DNA of 64,000 nt from Fulvimonas soli (GCF_003148905.1 NZ_QGHC01000003.1:248001-312000); one strand, 5' to 3'; shown: positions 1 through 9,847, counted from the stretch's first letter. Notes: generated from the sequence alone by a model not told the origin. Numbers and translations are program-made.

Positions 1-1
1 G

Positions 2-1252
2 CGCCTGCTGCTGTGCTCGGAGATCGGCTCGGAGGGCCGCAACTTCCAGTTCGCGCACCGGCTGGTGCTGTGGGACCTGCCGCCCGATCCCGACCTGCTG
101 GAGCAGCGCATCGGCCGCCTCGACCGCATCGGCCAGGCGCACGACATCGCCATCCACATCCTCGCCGTGCCGGACAGCGCGCAGCACGTGCTGGCGCGCT
201 GGTACGACGAGGGCGTGGACGCCTTCCGCGCCAGCCCCGCCGACGGCCGCGAGCTGCTGCGCCGCTTCGGCCCCACCCTGGCGAAGCTGGCGGAGGAACA
301 CGCGCGCGGCCCCGACGGCCGCGACCAGGAGCTGGACGTGCTGCTGGCCGAGACGCGCGCCGCGCACGAGGAGATGGCCGCGCTGATCCGCGAGGGCCGC
401 GACCACCTGCTGGAGCTGGCCGCCAGCCGCGACCCGCACGCCGACGCGCTGGGCGACGCCTTCCGCCGCGAGGACGACGACCCCGCGCGCGACGCCTTCG
501 TGCAGCGCCTGCTGGAAGCCTTCGGCATCCACGCCGAGGAGCTGGGCGGCAGGGTGCTGCTGCTCGACCCGCAATACCTGTCCACCGACGCCCTGCCCGG
601 CTTCGCCGACGGCCCGCAGGCGGTCACCTTCGACCGCGCGGTGGCGCTGGCGCGCGAGGAACTGCCGCTGCTGCGGCTGGACCACCCGACCGTGCTGGGC
701 GCGCTGGACCTCGCCCTCTCCGGCGAGCAGGGCAACGCCGCCTTCATGGTGGACGACGCTCTGCCGCCGCGCAGCGCGCTGCTGCAGGCGGTGTTCCTGC
801 TCGAATGCGTGGTCGACCGCACGCTGGACGCCGAGCGCTTCCTGCCCACCCAGCCGGTGCAGGTGACCATCGACACCAAGCTGACCGAGCGGCCGGACTT
901 CCAGCCCAGCGACGTCGCGCTGCGCAAGGCCGCCGACCGCACGCTCGAAGTGCCGCGCTACCGCAAGTTCCTGGCCAAGCTGGTGCCGCCGATGCTGGAG
1001 AAGGCCGAGGCCGCCGCGGCGCTGCGCGCGCAGTCGGCCATCGCCGCGGCGCTGGCCGAGGCCACCGAGGCGCTGGATGCGGAACTCGCGCGCCTGCGTG
1101 CGCTGCGCGCGGTGAACCCGTCGATCAGCGAGGCCGAGATCGCCGCGGTCGCCGGCGAGCGCGAGGCGCTGCTCGCCGCGCTGCCGCAGTCGCGGCTGCG
1201 GCTGGACGCGGTGCGCTTCGTGGTCAGCGCGGACTTCCTGGCGCTGCGCTGA
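2..1252 (+). CDS. rapA: RNA polymerase-associated ATPase RapA, C-terminal part (5' end outside window)
   Basis: The C-terminal 416 codons of a SWI2/SNF2-family ATPase; its start lies upstream of the window. The first 40 residues hold the last helicase motifs: SEIGSEGRNFQFA (motif V) and the arginine-finger motif QRIGRLDRIGQ (motif VI). The rest is the long RapA-specific C-terminal region, rich in charged helices, ending at a TGA. In E. coli RapA (968 residues) binds RNA polymerase and uses ATP to reactivate stalled or post-termination complexes. The motif VI wording and the long C-terminal extension favour RapA over other Snf2 helicases. The next gene is convergent, across the repeat block at 1311-1612. 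Confidence 0.9.
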   Translation, partial: RLLLCSEIGSEGRNFQFAHRLVLWDLPPDPDLLEQRIGRLDRIGQAHDIAIHILAVPDSAQHVLARWYDEGVDAFRASPADGRELLRRFGPTLAKLAEEHARGPDGRDQELDVLLAETRAAHEEMAALIREGRDHLLELAASRDPHADALGDAFRREDDDPARDAFVQRLLEAFGIHAEELGGRVLLLDPQYLSTDALPGFADGPQAVTFDRAVALAREELPLLRLDHPTVLGALDLALSGEQGNAAFMVDDALPPRSALLQAVFLLECVVDRTLDAERFLPTQPVQVTIDTKLTERPDFQPSDVALRKAADRTLEVPRYRKFLAKLVPPMLEKAEAAAALRAQSAIAAALAEATEALDAELARLRALRAVNPSISEAEIAAVAGEREALLAALPQSRLRLDAVRFVVSADFLALR

Positions 1253-1310
1253 CGTGACGTTGCGCTGAGCCGCCTGCCCTGCTCCCCTCACCTCCGGGGC
1301 GAGGGCCGGG

Positions 1311-1612
1311 GAGAGGGACGGGGCGAGGGGCCACCCTTGCGACACGCCCGCCACCAAGGCGGCTGCGAACGAAGCGCGACCGCAAGCCCCGCCCCTCACC
1401 TCGATCCTCTCCCCGAAGGGGAGAGGATGCATCGCAAATCAGATGGCGCGACAAGCACAGTGCCACTTTGCTCCCTCTCCCCTCCGGGGAGAGGGACGGG
1501 GCGAGGGGCCACCCTTGCGACATGCCCGCCACCAAGGCGGCTGCGAACGAAGCGCGACCGCATGCCCCGTCCCCTCACCTCGATCCTCTCCCCGAAGGGG
1601 AGAGGATGCATG
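1311..1612. repeat. Two direct copies of a ~122 bp palindrome-containing intergenic repeat
   Basis: Copy 1 (about 1311-1432) and copy 2 (about 1489-1612) are nearly identical and offset by 178 bp. Each begins with GAGAGGGACGGGGCGAGGGG, passes through a CCACCAAGGCGGCTGCGAACG core and ends in the palindrome CTCTCCCCGAAGGGGAGAGG followed by ATGCAT. A related palindrome, CTCCCCTCCGGGGAG, also occurs between the copies. The whole 1253-1657 gap between rapA and fghA holds only this repeat material and no credible gene. Related palindromes occur at 9848-9998, 27617-27735 and 59803-59828. The convergent position suits a transcript end or processing element, but that is inference. Confidence 0.8.
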
Positions 1613-1657
1613 GCAAACCGGGCGGTACGGCAGGTGCGGCGGCGATCGCCCAGCGCC

Positions 1658-2488
1658 TCAAGCCCTCAACGCCCGCGCATGCCAGGCGACGTGCTCGCCG
1701 ATGAAGCTGGCGACGAAGTAGTAGCTGTGGTCGTACCCCGGCCGCAGGCGCAGCTCCAATGGATGCCCCGCCCGCGCGCACGCCTCGCGCAGCAGCTCGG
1801 GCCTGAGCTGCGTGGCGAGGAACTCGTCCGACTCGCCCTGCTCCACCAGCAGCGGCAACCGTTCCCGCGCCGAGGCCACCAGCGCCGTCGCGTCGTAGGC
1901 CTCCCACGCCGCGCGGTCCTCGCCGAGGTAGGCGGCGAAGGCCTTCTCGCCCCACGGCACCCGCGAGGGCGCCACGATCGGCGCGAACGCCGACACGCTG
2001 CGGTAGCGGCCGGGATTCCTCAATGCGACCACCAGCGCGCCATGCCCGCCCATCGAATGCCCGCTGATCGCACGCGCCGCGGTGGCCGGGAAGTTCGCCT
2101 CGACCAGCGCCGGCAGTTCCTCCGCCACGTAGTCGTACATGCGGTAGTGCGCCGCCCACGGCGCCCGCGTGGCGTTGACGTAGAAGCCCGCGCCCTGGCC
2201 CAGGTCGTAGGCCGGGTCGTCGGCCACGCCCTCGCCGCGCGGGCTGGTGTCCGGCACCACCACGATCACGCCGTGCTCGGCCGCGTAGCGCTGCGCGCCG
2301 GCCTTGGCGATGAAGTTCTGCTCGGTGCAGGTGAGCCCGGACAGCCAGTACAGCACCGGCAGCCGCTCCCGCTCCGCCTGCGGCGGCAGGTAGACGGCCA
2401 GGTCCATCGCGCAGCCCAGCGCCTCCGACTCGTGCCGGTACACGTCCTGCCAGCCGCCGAAGCAGGCGCGGTGTTCGATGCGGTTCAT
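1658..2488 (-). CDS. fghA: S-formylglutathione hydrolase
   Basis: A 276-residue esterase-D-family alpha/beta hydrolase that cleaves S-formylglutathione to formate and glutathione, the last step of glutathione-dependent formaldehyde detoxification in the cytoplasm. The nucleophile elbow GHSMGGHG puts the catalytic Ser at residue 145. Asp221 (GESDEF) and His254 (GYDHSYYF) are the likely triad partners. WLSGLTCTEQNF near residue 50 is a family signature. Length matches FrmB/FghA proteins. It is the third gene of the frmR-frmA-fghA set, 80 bases after frmA. The short gap carries an A/G-rich GGGATTTAGGGAATGGGG stretch of a kind often dispersed in Lysobacterales genomes. Confidence 0.95.
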   Translation of the reverse strand: MNRIEHRACFGGWQDVYRHESEALGCAMDLAVYLPPQAERERLPVLYWLSGLTCTEQNFIAKAGAQRYAAEHGVIVVVPDTSPRGEGVADDPAYDLGQGAGFYVNATRAPWAAHYRMYDYVAEELPALVEANFPATAARAISGHSMGGHGALVVALRNPGRYRSVSAFAPIVAPSRVPWGEKAFAAYLGEDRAAWEAYDATALVASARERLPLLVEQGESDEFLATQLRPELLREACARAGHPLELRLRPGYDHSYYFVASFIGEHVAWHARALRA

Positions 2489-2568
2489 GGGGATTTAGGG
2501 AATGGGGAATAGTCAAAAAGCGAGGAACGGGAGCGATCCGGGGAATCGGCAAGCCTTCCGCCCCCGGT

Positions 2569-4011
<1,443 letters not shown>

Positions 4012-4015
4012 CTAC

Positions 4016-4056
4016 ATACTAGGGGGGAGTATAGGACGCGATGCGGTGCCTGGCCA
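4016..4056 (-). promoter_or_regulatory. FrmR operator overlapping the frm operon promoter
   Basis: ATACTAGGGGGGAGTAT at 4016-4032 is an inverted repeat (ATACT/AGTAT) around a six-G tract, the layout of operators for the CsoR/RcnR/FrmR family. On the minus strand TATACT (4033-4028) makes a good -10 element with TGGCCA (4056-4051) as -35, spaced 17 bases. The operator covers the -10, so repressor would block polymerase. Promoter hexamers are a prediction; the inverted repeat is seen directly. Confidence 0.8.
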
Positions 4057-4208
4057 GCCGCGCGGCCCGGACAGGCGCAGGACCGGCATGAGCGCGCCTT
4101 TCGATCCGCGCCGGCACGATCATGCGCGACGGTCCGTCGGCCGGGCGTTGACGCCGCGTTCCGGAAGGGCCGCGTATCGTGCGGTTCCACCCGCGAACGG
4201 AGTCAGCC

Positions 4209-4655
4209 ATGAAAGCCTTGATCCTCCCCCTCGCCGTCGCGCTGGCCGCGGCGCCGGCCGTCCAGGCGCAGACCCCGTCGGGCGTGCTGATGCGTCCGGA
4301 CGGCATCTACCTGCGCTGCGACCAGTGCGGCACCGTGCAGAGCATCGAGCACAACGTCACCCAGGGCCGCGAGCACGGCACCGCCGGCGCGATCATCGGC
4401 GCGGTGGCCGGCGGCGTGCTCGGCAACCAGGTCGGCAAGGGCAAGGGCCGCAAGCTGGCGACCGTCGGCGGCGCGGTCGGCGGCGGCCTGGCCGGCCACG
4501 CCATCGGCACCGGCGGCGGCTCGGACAGCTGGACCGTGCGCGTGAAGCTGGGCAACGGCAGCTACACCAACGTGGCGGTGCCCGACGCCAGCAGCCTGCG
4601 CAACGGCGACCTGGTGCAGGTCGACCCCAACGGCAGCATCACGCGCATCCAGTAG
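4209..4655 (+). CDS. Glycine-zipper 2TM-domain outer membrane/periplasmic protein
   Basis: A 148-residue exported protein. Signal peptide at residues 1-21 (MKALILPLAVALAAAPAVQA). Residues 58-102 are a Gly/Ala-rich zipper (GTAGAIIGAVAGGVLGNQVG and a second half) of the Rickettsia 17 kDa antigen/SlyB-like class, followed by a small basic beta-rich tail. A Cys-x-x-Cys (CDQCG) sits before the zipper. The start at 4209 is preceded by GGAG with six-base spacing and gives a clean signal peptide; an upstream in-frame ATG at 4179 does not. Such proteins are envelope components of uncertain role. It is transcribed away from the frm operon and a hairpin follows the stop. Confidence 0.85.
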   Translation: MKALILPLAVALAAAPAVQAQTPSGVLMRPDGIYLRCDQCGTVQSIEHNVTQGREHGTAGAIIGAVAGGVLGNQVGKGKGRKLATVGGAVGGGLAGHAIGTGGGSDSWTVRVKLGNGSYTNVAVPDASSLRNGDLVQVDPNGSITRIQ

Positions 4656-4987
4656 CGCCGCCTGGAGGTCTTCGGGAACCTCCGCCAGGCCCACGGCAAA
4701 CGGCGCGCTGCCAAGGAAGCCCGCAAGGCCGAATGCCGGCGGGCAGGCGAACACTGGCTTCGTCCGGCCTCGGGCGCAGGCATGCGCACGCCGACGCTGC
4801 CGCGCCCGGACGGCCGCCGGCAGGGACACGGCGACGGCGCGGCGCGCCCGTGCGAGAACGTGCCCACCGTCAGGCGAAAAAGGCCGGATGCCGACGCGGC
4901 ACACGCTGCGCCCGGCGTCATCCCGCGATCCGGCCAGCCGTCCGCGGACGCGCGCCAGCGACGCCGCGACGCCGCCCGGCAGCCTCC
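4656..4987. other. 332 bp gap without a gene
   Basis: Apart from the hairpin at 4660-4690 nothing functional was recognised. Reading frames here on either strand are arginine/alanine-rich GC artefacts without ribosome sites or family resemblance. The gap separates the plus-strand glycine-zipper gene from a minus-strand gene, so it is a region of convergent transcript ends. Confidence 0.6.
4660..4690 (+). terminator. Possible terminator hairpin after the glycine-zipper gene
   Basis: Starting five bases after the stop, GGAGGT (4664-4669) pairs with ACCTCC (4678-4683) around a CTTCGGGA loop, extended by GCCT/AGGC across a small bulge. No T-tract follows, so this may be a stabilising 3' hairpin rather than an intrinsic terminator. 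Confidence 0.45.
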
Positions 4988-5242
4988 TCAGACCACCTTG
5001 AAGTCGATCACCACGCCGTCCTCGTCGCGCTGCACGTAGTGGACGGTGAACGCCTCGCCGTAGCGCTGGCGCATCTGCTCGACCAGCGGCAGCGGGTCGT
5101 GGTCGTTGACGAAGCGCATCGTCTCGCCCGGCTGCAGCACGCCGAAGGCGCCGAAGATCGCCGAATGGCGGAAGCGCCGCGCGATGCCGCGCGCGTCGAA
5201 CACGTGGACGGAGTTCTGGCTGGGCGCCGGGGGAAAGTGCAT
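4988..5242 (-). CDS. DUF2249-domain small protein
   Basis: An 84-residue protein. Residues about 14-82 resemble the DUF2249 fold: VHVFDARGIARRFRHSAIFG, a central LQPGETMRFVNDHDPLPL and a closing strand VVIDFKVV. The F-x-NDHDP-x-PL motif is the hallmark of this family, found near nitric-oxide and denitrification genes and in haemerythrin-like proteins, though its biochemical role is unsettled. The start at 5242 is preferred over one 12 codons upstream (5278) because it sits closer to a GAGG and matches the domain edge. No nitrogen-oxide genes are nearby. Confidence 0.7.
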   Translation of the reverse strand: MHFPPAPSQNSVHVFDARGIARRFRHSAIFGAFGVLQPGETMRFVNDHDPLPLVEQMRQRYGEAFTVHYVQRDEDGVVIDFKVV

Positions 5243-5322
5243 GGAACGGGCCTCGGGTTGGCGGGACCGGCCGAGCATGCGCCGCGCGGCCGCCCGCCGC
5301 CCTGACCTGGATCAGCCCCGCC

Positions 5323-6681
5323 TCAGCGGACCGGCGCCGCGGCCAGCGCCCGGTGCCGGCCGCTCAGGAAGTAGGCCACGGTCAGCAGCGCCAGCCAGCC
5401 CACGCCCACGTAGATCGCCACGCGGGTGTCCGGGCTGTAGCCCAGCATCACCCACACGAAGGCCAGGAACGCCAGGCACGCCACGCTGCTCAGCGGCCAG
5501 CCGCGCAGGTGGAAGGCCGGCACCTGCGCCTGCCGCCGGCGGAAGCGCCAGTGCGCCACCAGCACCATGCCCCAGGTCCACACCGTGTTGAAGGCCAGGA
5601 TCGACATCATCATGCCGAACACGCGCTGCGGCACCAGGTAGTTCAGCGCGACGCCGAACAGCAGGAACACCAGCGTCACCAGCACGCCGCGCACCGGCAC
5701 GCCGTGCGCGCTCAGCCGGCGCAGCGCGGCCGGCGCCTGCTGCTTCACCGCCAGGCTGTACAGCATGCGGCTGCCGCTGAAGGTGGTGGAGTTGAAGCTG
5801 GACAGCGCCGCGGTGATCACCACGAAGTTGATCAGCCCCGCCGCCCGCGGGATGCCCAGCCGCGCGAAGGTGGTGACGAACGGGCTGCCCTGCGTGCCCA
5901 GCTCGTTCCACGGGTAGATCGCCATGATCACGAACAGCGCGCCGATGTAGAAGATCAGGATGCGCCAGATCACCGAGTTCACCGCGCGCGGGATGGTGCG
6001 CTCCGGCTCGGCCGCCTCCGCCGCCGCCATGCCGATGGTCTCGATGCCGCCGAAGGAGAACACCAGCACCGGCAGCGCCAGCACCGTGCCGGCGAGGCCG
6101 TTGGGGAACCAGCCGCCGTGCGCCCACAGGTTGGACAGGCCCATCGGCCTGCCGCCGTTGCCCCAGCCCAGCCAGATGATCGCCGCGCCGCCGGCGATCA
6201 TCAGCACCACGGTCAGCACCTTGACCAGCGCGAACCAGAACTCCAGCTCGCCGTACACCTTCACCGCCATCAGGTTGAGGCCGCCGATCATCGCCACGCT
6301 GGCCAGGGCCCAGATCCACTGCGGCACGCCGGGGAACCACTGCCCCATGTAGATGCCCACCGCGGTGCTCTCGGCGATGCCCACGCCCATCATCAGCACC
6401 CAGTAGTTCCAGCCGGTGAGGTAGCCGGCGAACGGCCCCAGGTAGCGGTGCGCGTAGGTGCTGAAGGAGCCGGCCACCGGGTCGTGCACCGCCAGCTCGC
6501 CCAGCGCGCGCATGATGATGAAGATCATCAGGCCGCCGAAGGCGTAGGCGAACAGCACCGAGGGCCCCGCCAGCCGGATCGTGCTGGCCGAGCCCAGGAA
6601 CAGGCCCGCGCCGATCGCCATGCCCAGCGCCATGAAGGTGATGTGGCGCGGCGTGAGCCGGCGCTGCAGGTGTTGCGTCAT
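5323..6681 (-). CDS. APC-family amino acid permease (probably proline or other neutral amino acid)
   Basis: A 452-residue membrane transporter with about 12 hydrophobic segments. TM1 carries the substrate-binding glycine motif IGAGLFLG (about residues 23-30). It continues with MRALGELAVHDPVAGSFSTY and GWNYWVL, both standard for the AAT subgroup of the APC superfamily, which includes CycA, ProY, AroP and GabP. These proteins import amino acids with protons across the inner membrane. Substrate cannot be set from sequence alone; the wording is closest to ProY-like permeases. It stands alone between oppositely oriented or unrelated genes. Confidence 0.88.
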   Translation of the reverse strand: MTQHLQRRLTPRHITFMALGMAIGAGLFLGSASTIRLAGPSVLFAYAFGGLMIFIIMRALGELAVHDPVAGSFSTYAHRYLGPFAGYLTGWNYWVLMMGVGIAESTAVGIYMGQWFPGVPQWIWALASVAMIGGLNLMAVKVYGELEFWFALVKVLTVVLMIAGGAAIIWLGWGNGGRPMGLSNLWAHGGWFPNGLAGTVLALPVLVFSFGGIETIGMAAAEAAEPERTIPRAVNSVIWRILIFYIGALFVIMAIYPWNELGTQGSPFVTTFARLGIPRAAGLINFVVITAALSSFNSTTFSGSRMLYSLAVKQQAPAALRRLSAHGVPVRGVLVTLVFLLFGVALNYLVPQRVFGMMMSILAFNTVWTWGMVLVAHWRFRRRQAQVPAFHLRGWPLSSVACLAFLAFVWVMLGYSPDTRVAIYVGVGWLALLTVAYFLSGRHRALAAAPVR

Positions 6682-6709
6682 GAGTCCCCGCCCTCGAAGG
6701 AAAGAACGC

Positions 6710-7324
6710 TCAGCGTAGCAGGCGGCGGCGCGGTTTGACCGGCAGCCGGCCGCGCCAGTACTGGATCAGCACCCAGCCGCCGAGCATGCCGCCCAGGTGC
6801 GCGAAGTGCGCCACGCCCGGCATCAGCCCGGTGACGCCCGAGAACAGCTCCACCGCGGCGTAGCCGGCCACGAACAGCCAGGCCGGCATCGGGATCGGCA
6901 GGAAGATCAGCATCAGCTTCTCGTGCGGGAACAGCATGCCGAACGCCAGCAGCAGCCCGAAGATCGCGCCGGAGGCGCCCACCGTGGGGGTCAGCGCGTC
7001 GTGCAGGAAATACTTGAGCACCAGCAGCTGCAGCACCGAGGCCACCGCCAGGCACACGAAGTAGTAGACGGTGAAGTGCCGGCTGCCGAACGCCGTCTCG
7101 ATCGCGCCGCCGAACATGTACAGCGCGAACATGTTGAACAGCAGGTGCTCCCAGTTGGCGTGCATGAAGGCGTTGGTGACGATCTGCCAGACGCCGAAGT
7201 AGCCGCTGTCCAGCGGCCACAGCGCGCAGCGGTCGAGCAGGCCCGGCAGCAGCCACTGCAGCAGGAACACGGCGACGTTGGCGATCAGCAGGTTGCGGGT
7301 GACGGGCGGCAGGCGGGTCGGCAT
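6710..7324 (-). CDS. Rhomboid-family intramembrane serine protease
   Basis: A 204-residue six-TM protease. Catalytic Ser118 lies in GASGAIFG and His176 in HFAHLGG, the dyad of rhomboids. HLLFNM (residues 60-65) supplies the oxyanion-hole His and Asn. The start at 7324 (MPTRLPPVTRN) is chosen because the 64-residue upstream extension is Arg/Pro-rich and lacks homology. Rhomboids cut transmembrane substrates within the inner membrane. The substrate is unknown. Its 5' end lies 28 bases downstream of the permease's 3' neighbour region, and the permease start is 29 bases beyond its stop, so the two may be co-transcribed. Confidence 0.92.
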   Translation of the reverse strand: MPTRLPPVTRNLLIANVAVFLLQWLLPGLLDRCALWPLDSGYFGVWQIVTNAFMHANWEHLLFNMFALYMFGGAIETAFGSRHFTVYYFVCLAVASVLQLLVLKYFLHDALTPTVGASGAIFGLLLAFGMLFPHEKLMLIFLPIPMPAWLFVAGYAAVELFSGVTGLMPGVAHFAHLGGMLGGWVLIQYWRGRLPVKPRRRLLR

Positions 7325-7562
7325 GGTCGGTGCTCTTGGCGGGTTCGGGGCGGTACGTTCGCGTCGCCGCTCGCGCGGCTGCCGGCCGTCATGCCGGCGC
7401 GGGCCGGAAGCCGGTCCGGTCCTTCGCGCGAAGCGCGCAAAACCCGTTCCGGGCGCTTCGCTGGGTTCCCGCCCGGATCGGGTCCGGGGCGGCCCCTGTG
7501 CCGGGATGGCGGGCAAGGAAGACGCGGCCGAGGATAACCGCCCGCGGCGCGGCCGGCCGGCA

Positions 7563-8093
7563 TCAGCCGGCGAACGGCGCGGGCTGCAGGATCTCGATCC
7601 AGTAGCCGTCCGGGTCCTTGATGAAGGCGATGTGCTTCATGCGGCCGTCCGCCAGCCGCTTCTGGAACGGCACGCCCAGCCGCTCGAAGCGCTCGCAGGC
7701 GGCCTTCACGTCGGGCACCGACACGCACAGGTGGCCGAAGCCGCGCGGCTCGGCGTTGCCGTCGTGGTAGCGGAAGTCCGGCTGGTCCTCGGTGCCGTGG
7801 TTGTGGGTCAGCTCCAGCACGCCTGGCTGGCCGAGCACCCAGCGCAGGCGCTCCGCGTCGTCGTCGGGAATGCCCGCGCGGTCCGCGCGCAGCACCAGGT
7901 AGACGATGCTGAAGGCGGCCTCCGGGAAATCCTGCTTGTGCACCGGCACGAAGCCGAGCACCCGCGTGTAGAAATCCAGCGAGCGGGCCAGGTCCTTGAC
8001 CCGGATCATGGTGTGGTTGAACACGTAGCCGCGGGTGGCTGCCTCCGGCGCGGCATCGACGCCGGGCAGATCGAGCAGGTGCTGCAGGGACAT
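7563..8093 (-). CDS. gloA: Lactoylglutathione lyase (glyoxalase I)
   Basis: A 176-residue VOC-fold metalloenzyme converting the methylglyoxal-glutathione hemithioacetal to S-lactoylglutathione. The four metal ligands are in place: His27 (FNHTMIRV), Glu94 (LELTHNHG), His121 (FGHLCVSV) and Glu167 (YWIEILQP). The length, with an N-terminal extension before the first ligand, is like the longer eukaryote/Pseudomonas GloA3 type rather than E. coli GloA (135 residues). That group tends to use zinc, which is inference here. The start at 8093 has GAGGAG five bases upstream. The 238-base gap after it toward the rhomboid gene holds no gene. Confidence 0.93.
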   Translation of the reverse strand: MSLQHLLDLPGVDAAPEAATRGYVFNHTMIRVKDLARSLDFYTRVLGFVPVHKQDFPEAAFSIVYLVLRADRAGIPDDDAERLRWVLGQPGVLELTHNHGTEDQPDFRYHDGNAEPRGFGHLCVSVPDVKAACERFERLGVPFQKRLADGRMKHIAFIKDPDGYWIEILQPAPFAG

Positions 8094-8180
8094 GCGGGCT
8101 CCTCGGGGACGGATGGGCTCCAGATGGGGACCGCCGCCCCGCCAGGCAAGCGGCGCGGGCATTTCCGGGGCCCCAAACGG

Positions 8181-8207
8181 CGGGAGCCACCGCGAAGGTG
8201 GCTCCCG
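8181..8207 (-). terminator. Perfect 11 bp hairpin after the NlpC/P60 gene
   Basis: CGGGAGCCACC (8181-8191) and GGTGGCTCCCG (8197-8207) pair perfectly around a five-base loop. It lies 25 bases beyond the minus-strand stop at 8232. Only a short GTTT follows on that strand, so termination strength is uncertain. Confidence 0.65.
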
Positions 8208-8231
8208 GAAGGACGGCGCGGCGACGGGACT

Positions 8232-8855
8232 TTAGCCGTTGCGGGCGATGCCCTCGGGCCGGCGCGCGCCGGCGAAGTGCTTGGCCCAGTACGCCTCGTC
8301 GAGGCTGGACACCTCCACGCTCTTGCCGCGCGAGGGCGAGTGGATGAAGCGGCCGTTGTCCAGGTAGATGCCCACGTGCGAGATGCCGCGGCGGCCGGTG
8401 CGGAAGAACACCAGGTCGCCCGGCTGCATCTCGTCGCGGCGGATCTTCAGCCCGGCCAGGAACTGCGCGGCGGAGTTCGCCGGCAGCTCCAGCCCGATCG
8501 CGTGGGCGAACACGTAGCGCACGAAGCCGCTGCAGTCGAAGCCGGTGGACGGGTCGCGGCCGCCGCGCACGTAGCGGATGTCGCGCAGCTGCATCGCCAG
8601 CGACACCAGCGCCTGGCGCAGCTCGCTGCCCGCGCCCACGACCTGGTCGAGGTGGAGCAGGCGGTCGATGTCGGTCGGCAGGGTGGACTGCGCGAGCGCC
8701 TGCGCCGGGTTCAGCACCGGCATCTGGCCGAGCAGCGGCTGGGGGGCGGCGACGGAAGGCGCGGGGATCGCGGTGTCGGGGCTGGCCTGGGCCGGGGCGG
8801 CGAGCAGCAGGGCTACGAGCAGCGCGGCGGCGGCGGTCAGTCGCTGGATCGGCAT
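8232..8855 (-). CDS. Secreted NlpC/P60 peptidoglycan endopeptidase
   Basis: A 207-residue exported cysteine peptidase. Signal peptide at residues 1-24 (cut after PAQA). A Pro/Ala linker is followed by the NlpC/P60 domain from about residue 82, with catalytic Cys108 (FDCSGFVRYVF), His160 (ISHVGIYL) and the third polar residue His172 (FIHSPS). Members cleave the D-gamma-glutamyl-diaminopimelate link in stem peptides and belong with Spr/MepS-like enzymes. The start at 8855 is set by the signal peptide and an AGGGGA upstream; a longer in-frame start at 8933 would bury the signal. Confidence 0.92.
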   Translation of the reverse strand: MPIQRLTAAAALLVALLLAAPAQASPDTAIPAPSVAAPQPLLGQMPVLNPAQALAQSTLPTDIDRLLHLDQVVGAGSELRQALVSLAMQLRDIRYVRGGRDPSTGFDCSGFVRYVFAHAIGLELPANSAAQFLAGLKIRRDEMQPGDLVFFRTGRRGISHVGIYLDNGRFIHSPSRGKSVEVSSLDEAYWAKHFAGARRPEGIARNG

Positions 8856-8975
8856 GCGGGACAATCCCCTGGGCGGTTCAACGGATCGGCCATCCGCCGG
8901 GCGGATGACGTGACGAAGCCGTGAACTTAGCAAAGCGACATAGGCCGTTTGTTCGATCCCGGTTAACTGAACCCC

Positions 8976-8998
8976 GCCGTTCCGTTATCCGGAACGGC
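8976..8998. other. 9 bp perfect hairpin in the NlpC/P60-yggS gap
   Basis: GCCGTTCCG and CGGAACGGC pair around TTATC. The gap (8856-9139) separates two minus-strand genes, so this may end the yggS transcript or lie in the leader of the hydrolase gene. No T-tract adjoins it. Confidence 0.4.
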
Positions 8999-9139
8999 CC
9001 TCCGGATCATCGCAACCCATTGATCCAAAAGACAAGAGATGGACGGACGTCCGCCTGGCCCCGTCTCCATGCGGCCTTGACGTCCGGATCTGGGACCTGC
9101 GTCGCGGTATGGATCGGCCCGATGGCCGCCGGGAACGAC

Positions 9140-9838
9140 TCAGCGCCGGCCGAACAGGGCGGTGCCGATGCGCACCTCGGTGGCGCCCTCGGCGATCGCC
9201 AGCGGGAAGTCGCCGCTCATCCCCATCGACAGCCGCGGCAGCGCGTGGCCGCGTGCCCGCATGGCGTCGCGCAGCTCGCGCAGGCGGCGGAAGCAGGCGC
9301 GCACCGCGGCCGGGTCGTCGCTCTGCACCGCCATCGTCATCAGGCCCCGCACGCGCAGGCGCGGGAAGTCGCGCAGCCGCTCCAGGAAGCCCTCCAGCGC
9401 CGCGGGCGGCAGGCCGTGCTTGCTCTCCTCGGGCGAGGTCTTCACCTGCACCAGCACGTCCAGCTCGCGGCCCTCGATCTCCAGCCGATGCTGCAGCGCC
9501 TCGGCCAGCTCCGGGCGGTCCAGCGACTGCACCTCGCTGGCCAGCCGCGCCACGTCCTTCGCCTTGTTGGTCTGCAGGTGGCCGATCACCACCCAGGCGA
9601 TGCCGCAGTCGGCCAGCGGGCCGGCCTTGTCGCGGATCTCCTGCACCCTGTTCTCGCCGAAGCGGTGCAGGCCCAGCGCCACCGCGGCGCGGATCGCCTC
9701 CGGCCCGAAGGTCTTGCTGACCGGCAGCAGCGCCACCTCGGCCGGGTCGCGCCCGGCCTCGCGGCAGGCCTGCGCGATGCGGCGGCGGATGTCGGCCAGG
9801 TTGGCGGAGAGGTGGGACGGGTCCATGGACATGCGCAT
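9140..9838 (-). CDS. YggS-type PLP homeostasis protein
   Basis: A 232-residue PLP-binding protein with alanine-racemase-like fold but no second domain. The PLP lysine is Lys42 in LLPVSKTFGPE. Further family marks are RFGENRVQEI, WVVIGHLQTNKAKDV, and the C-terminal LSMGMSGDFPLAIAEGATEVRIGTALFG, which holds the phosphate-binding turn. It buffers free pyridoxal phosphate and affects amino- and keto-acid pools. Three in-frame ATGs (9838, 9832, 9826) are possible. The first is closest to a GGAAGGAG, though 13 bases away. That ribosome site lies inside the repeat palindrome at 9848-9870. Confidence 0.92.
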   Translation of the reverse strand: MRMSMDPSHLSANLADIRRRIAQACREAGRDPAEVALLPVSKTFGPEAIRAAVALGLHRFGENRVQEIRDKAGPLADCGIAWVVIGHLQTNKAKDVARLASEVQSLDRPELAEALQHRLEIEGRELDVLVQVKTSPEESKHGLPPAALEGFLERLRDFPRLRVRGLMTMAVQSDDPAAVRACFRRLRELRDAMRARGHALPRLSMGMSGDFPLAIAEGATEVRIGTALFGRR

Positions 9839-9847
9839 CTTCGAGGC

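Noticed and set aside
1283-1612. CRISPR-like array
   Set aside because: Only two long copies with irregular spacing, palindromes scattered elsewhere, and no cas genes.
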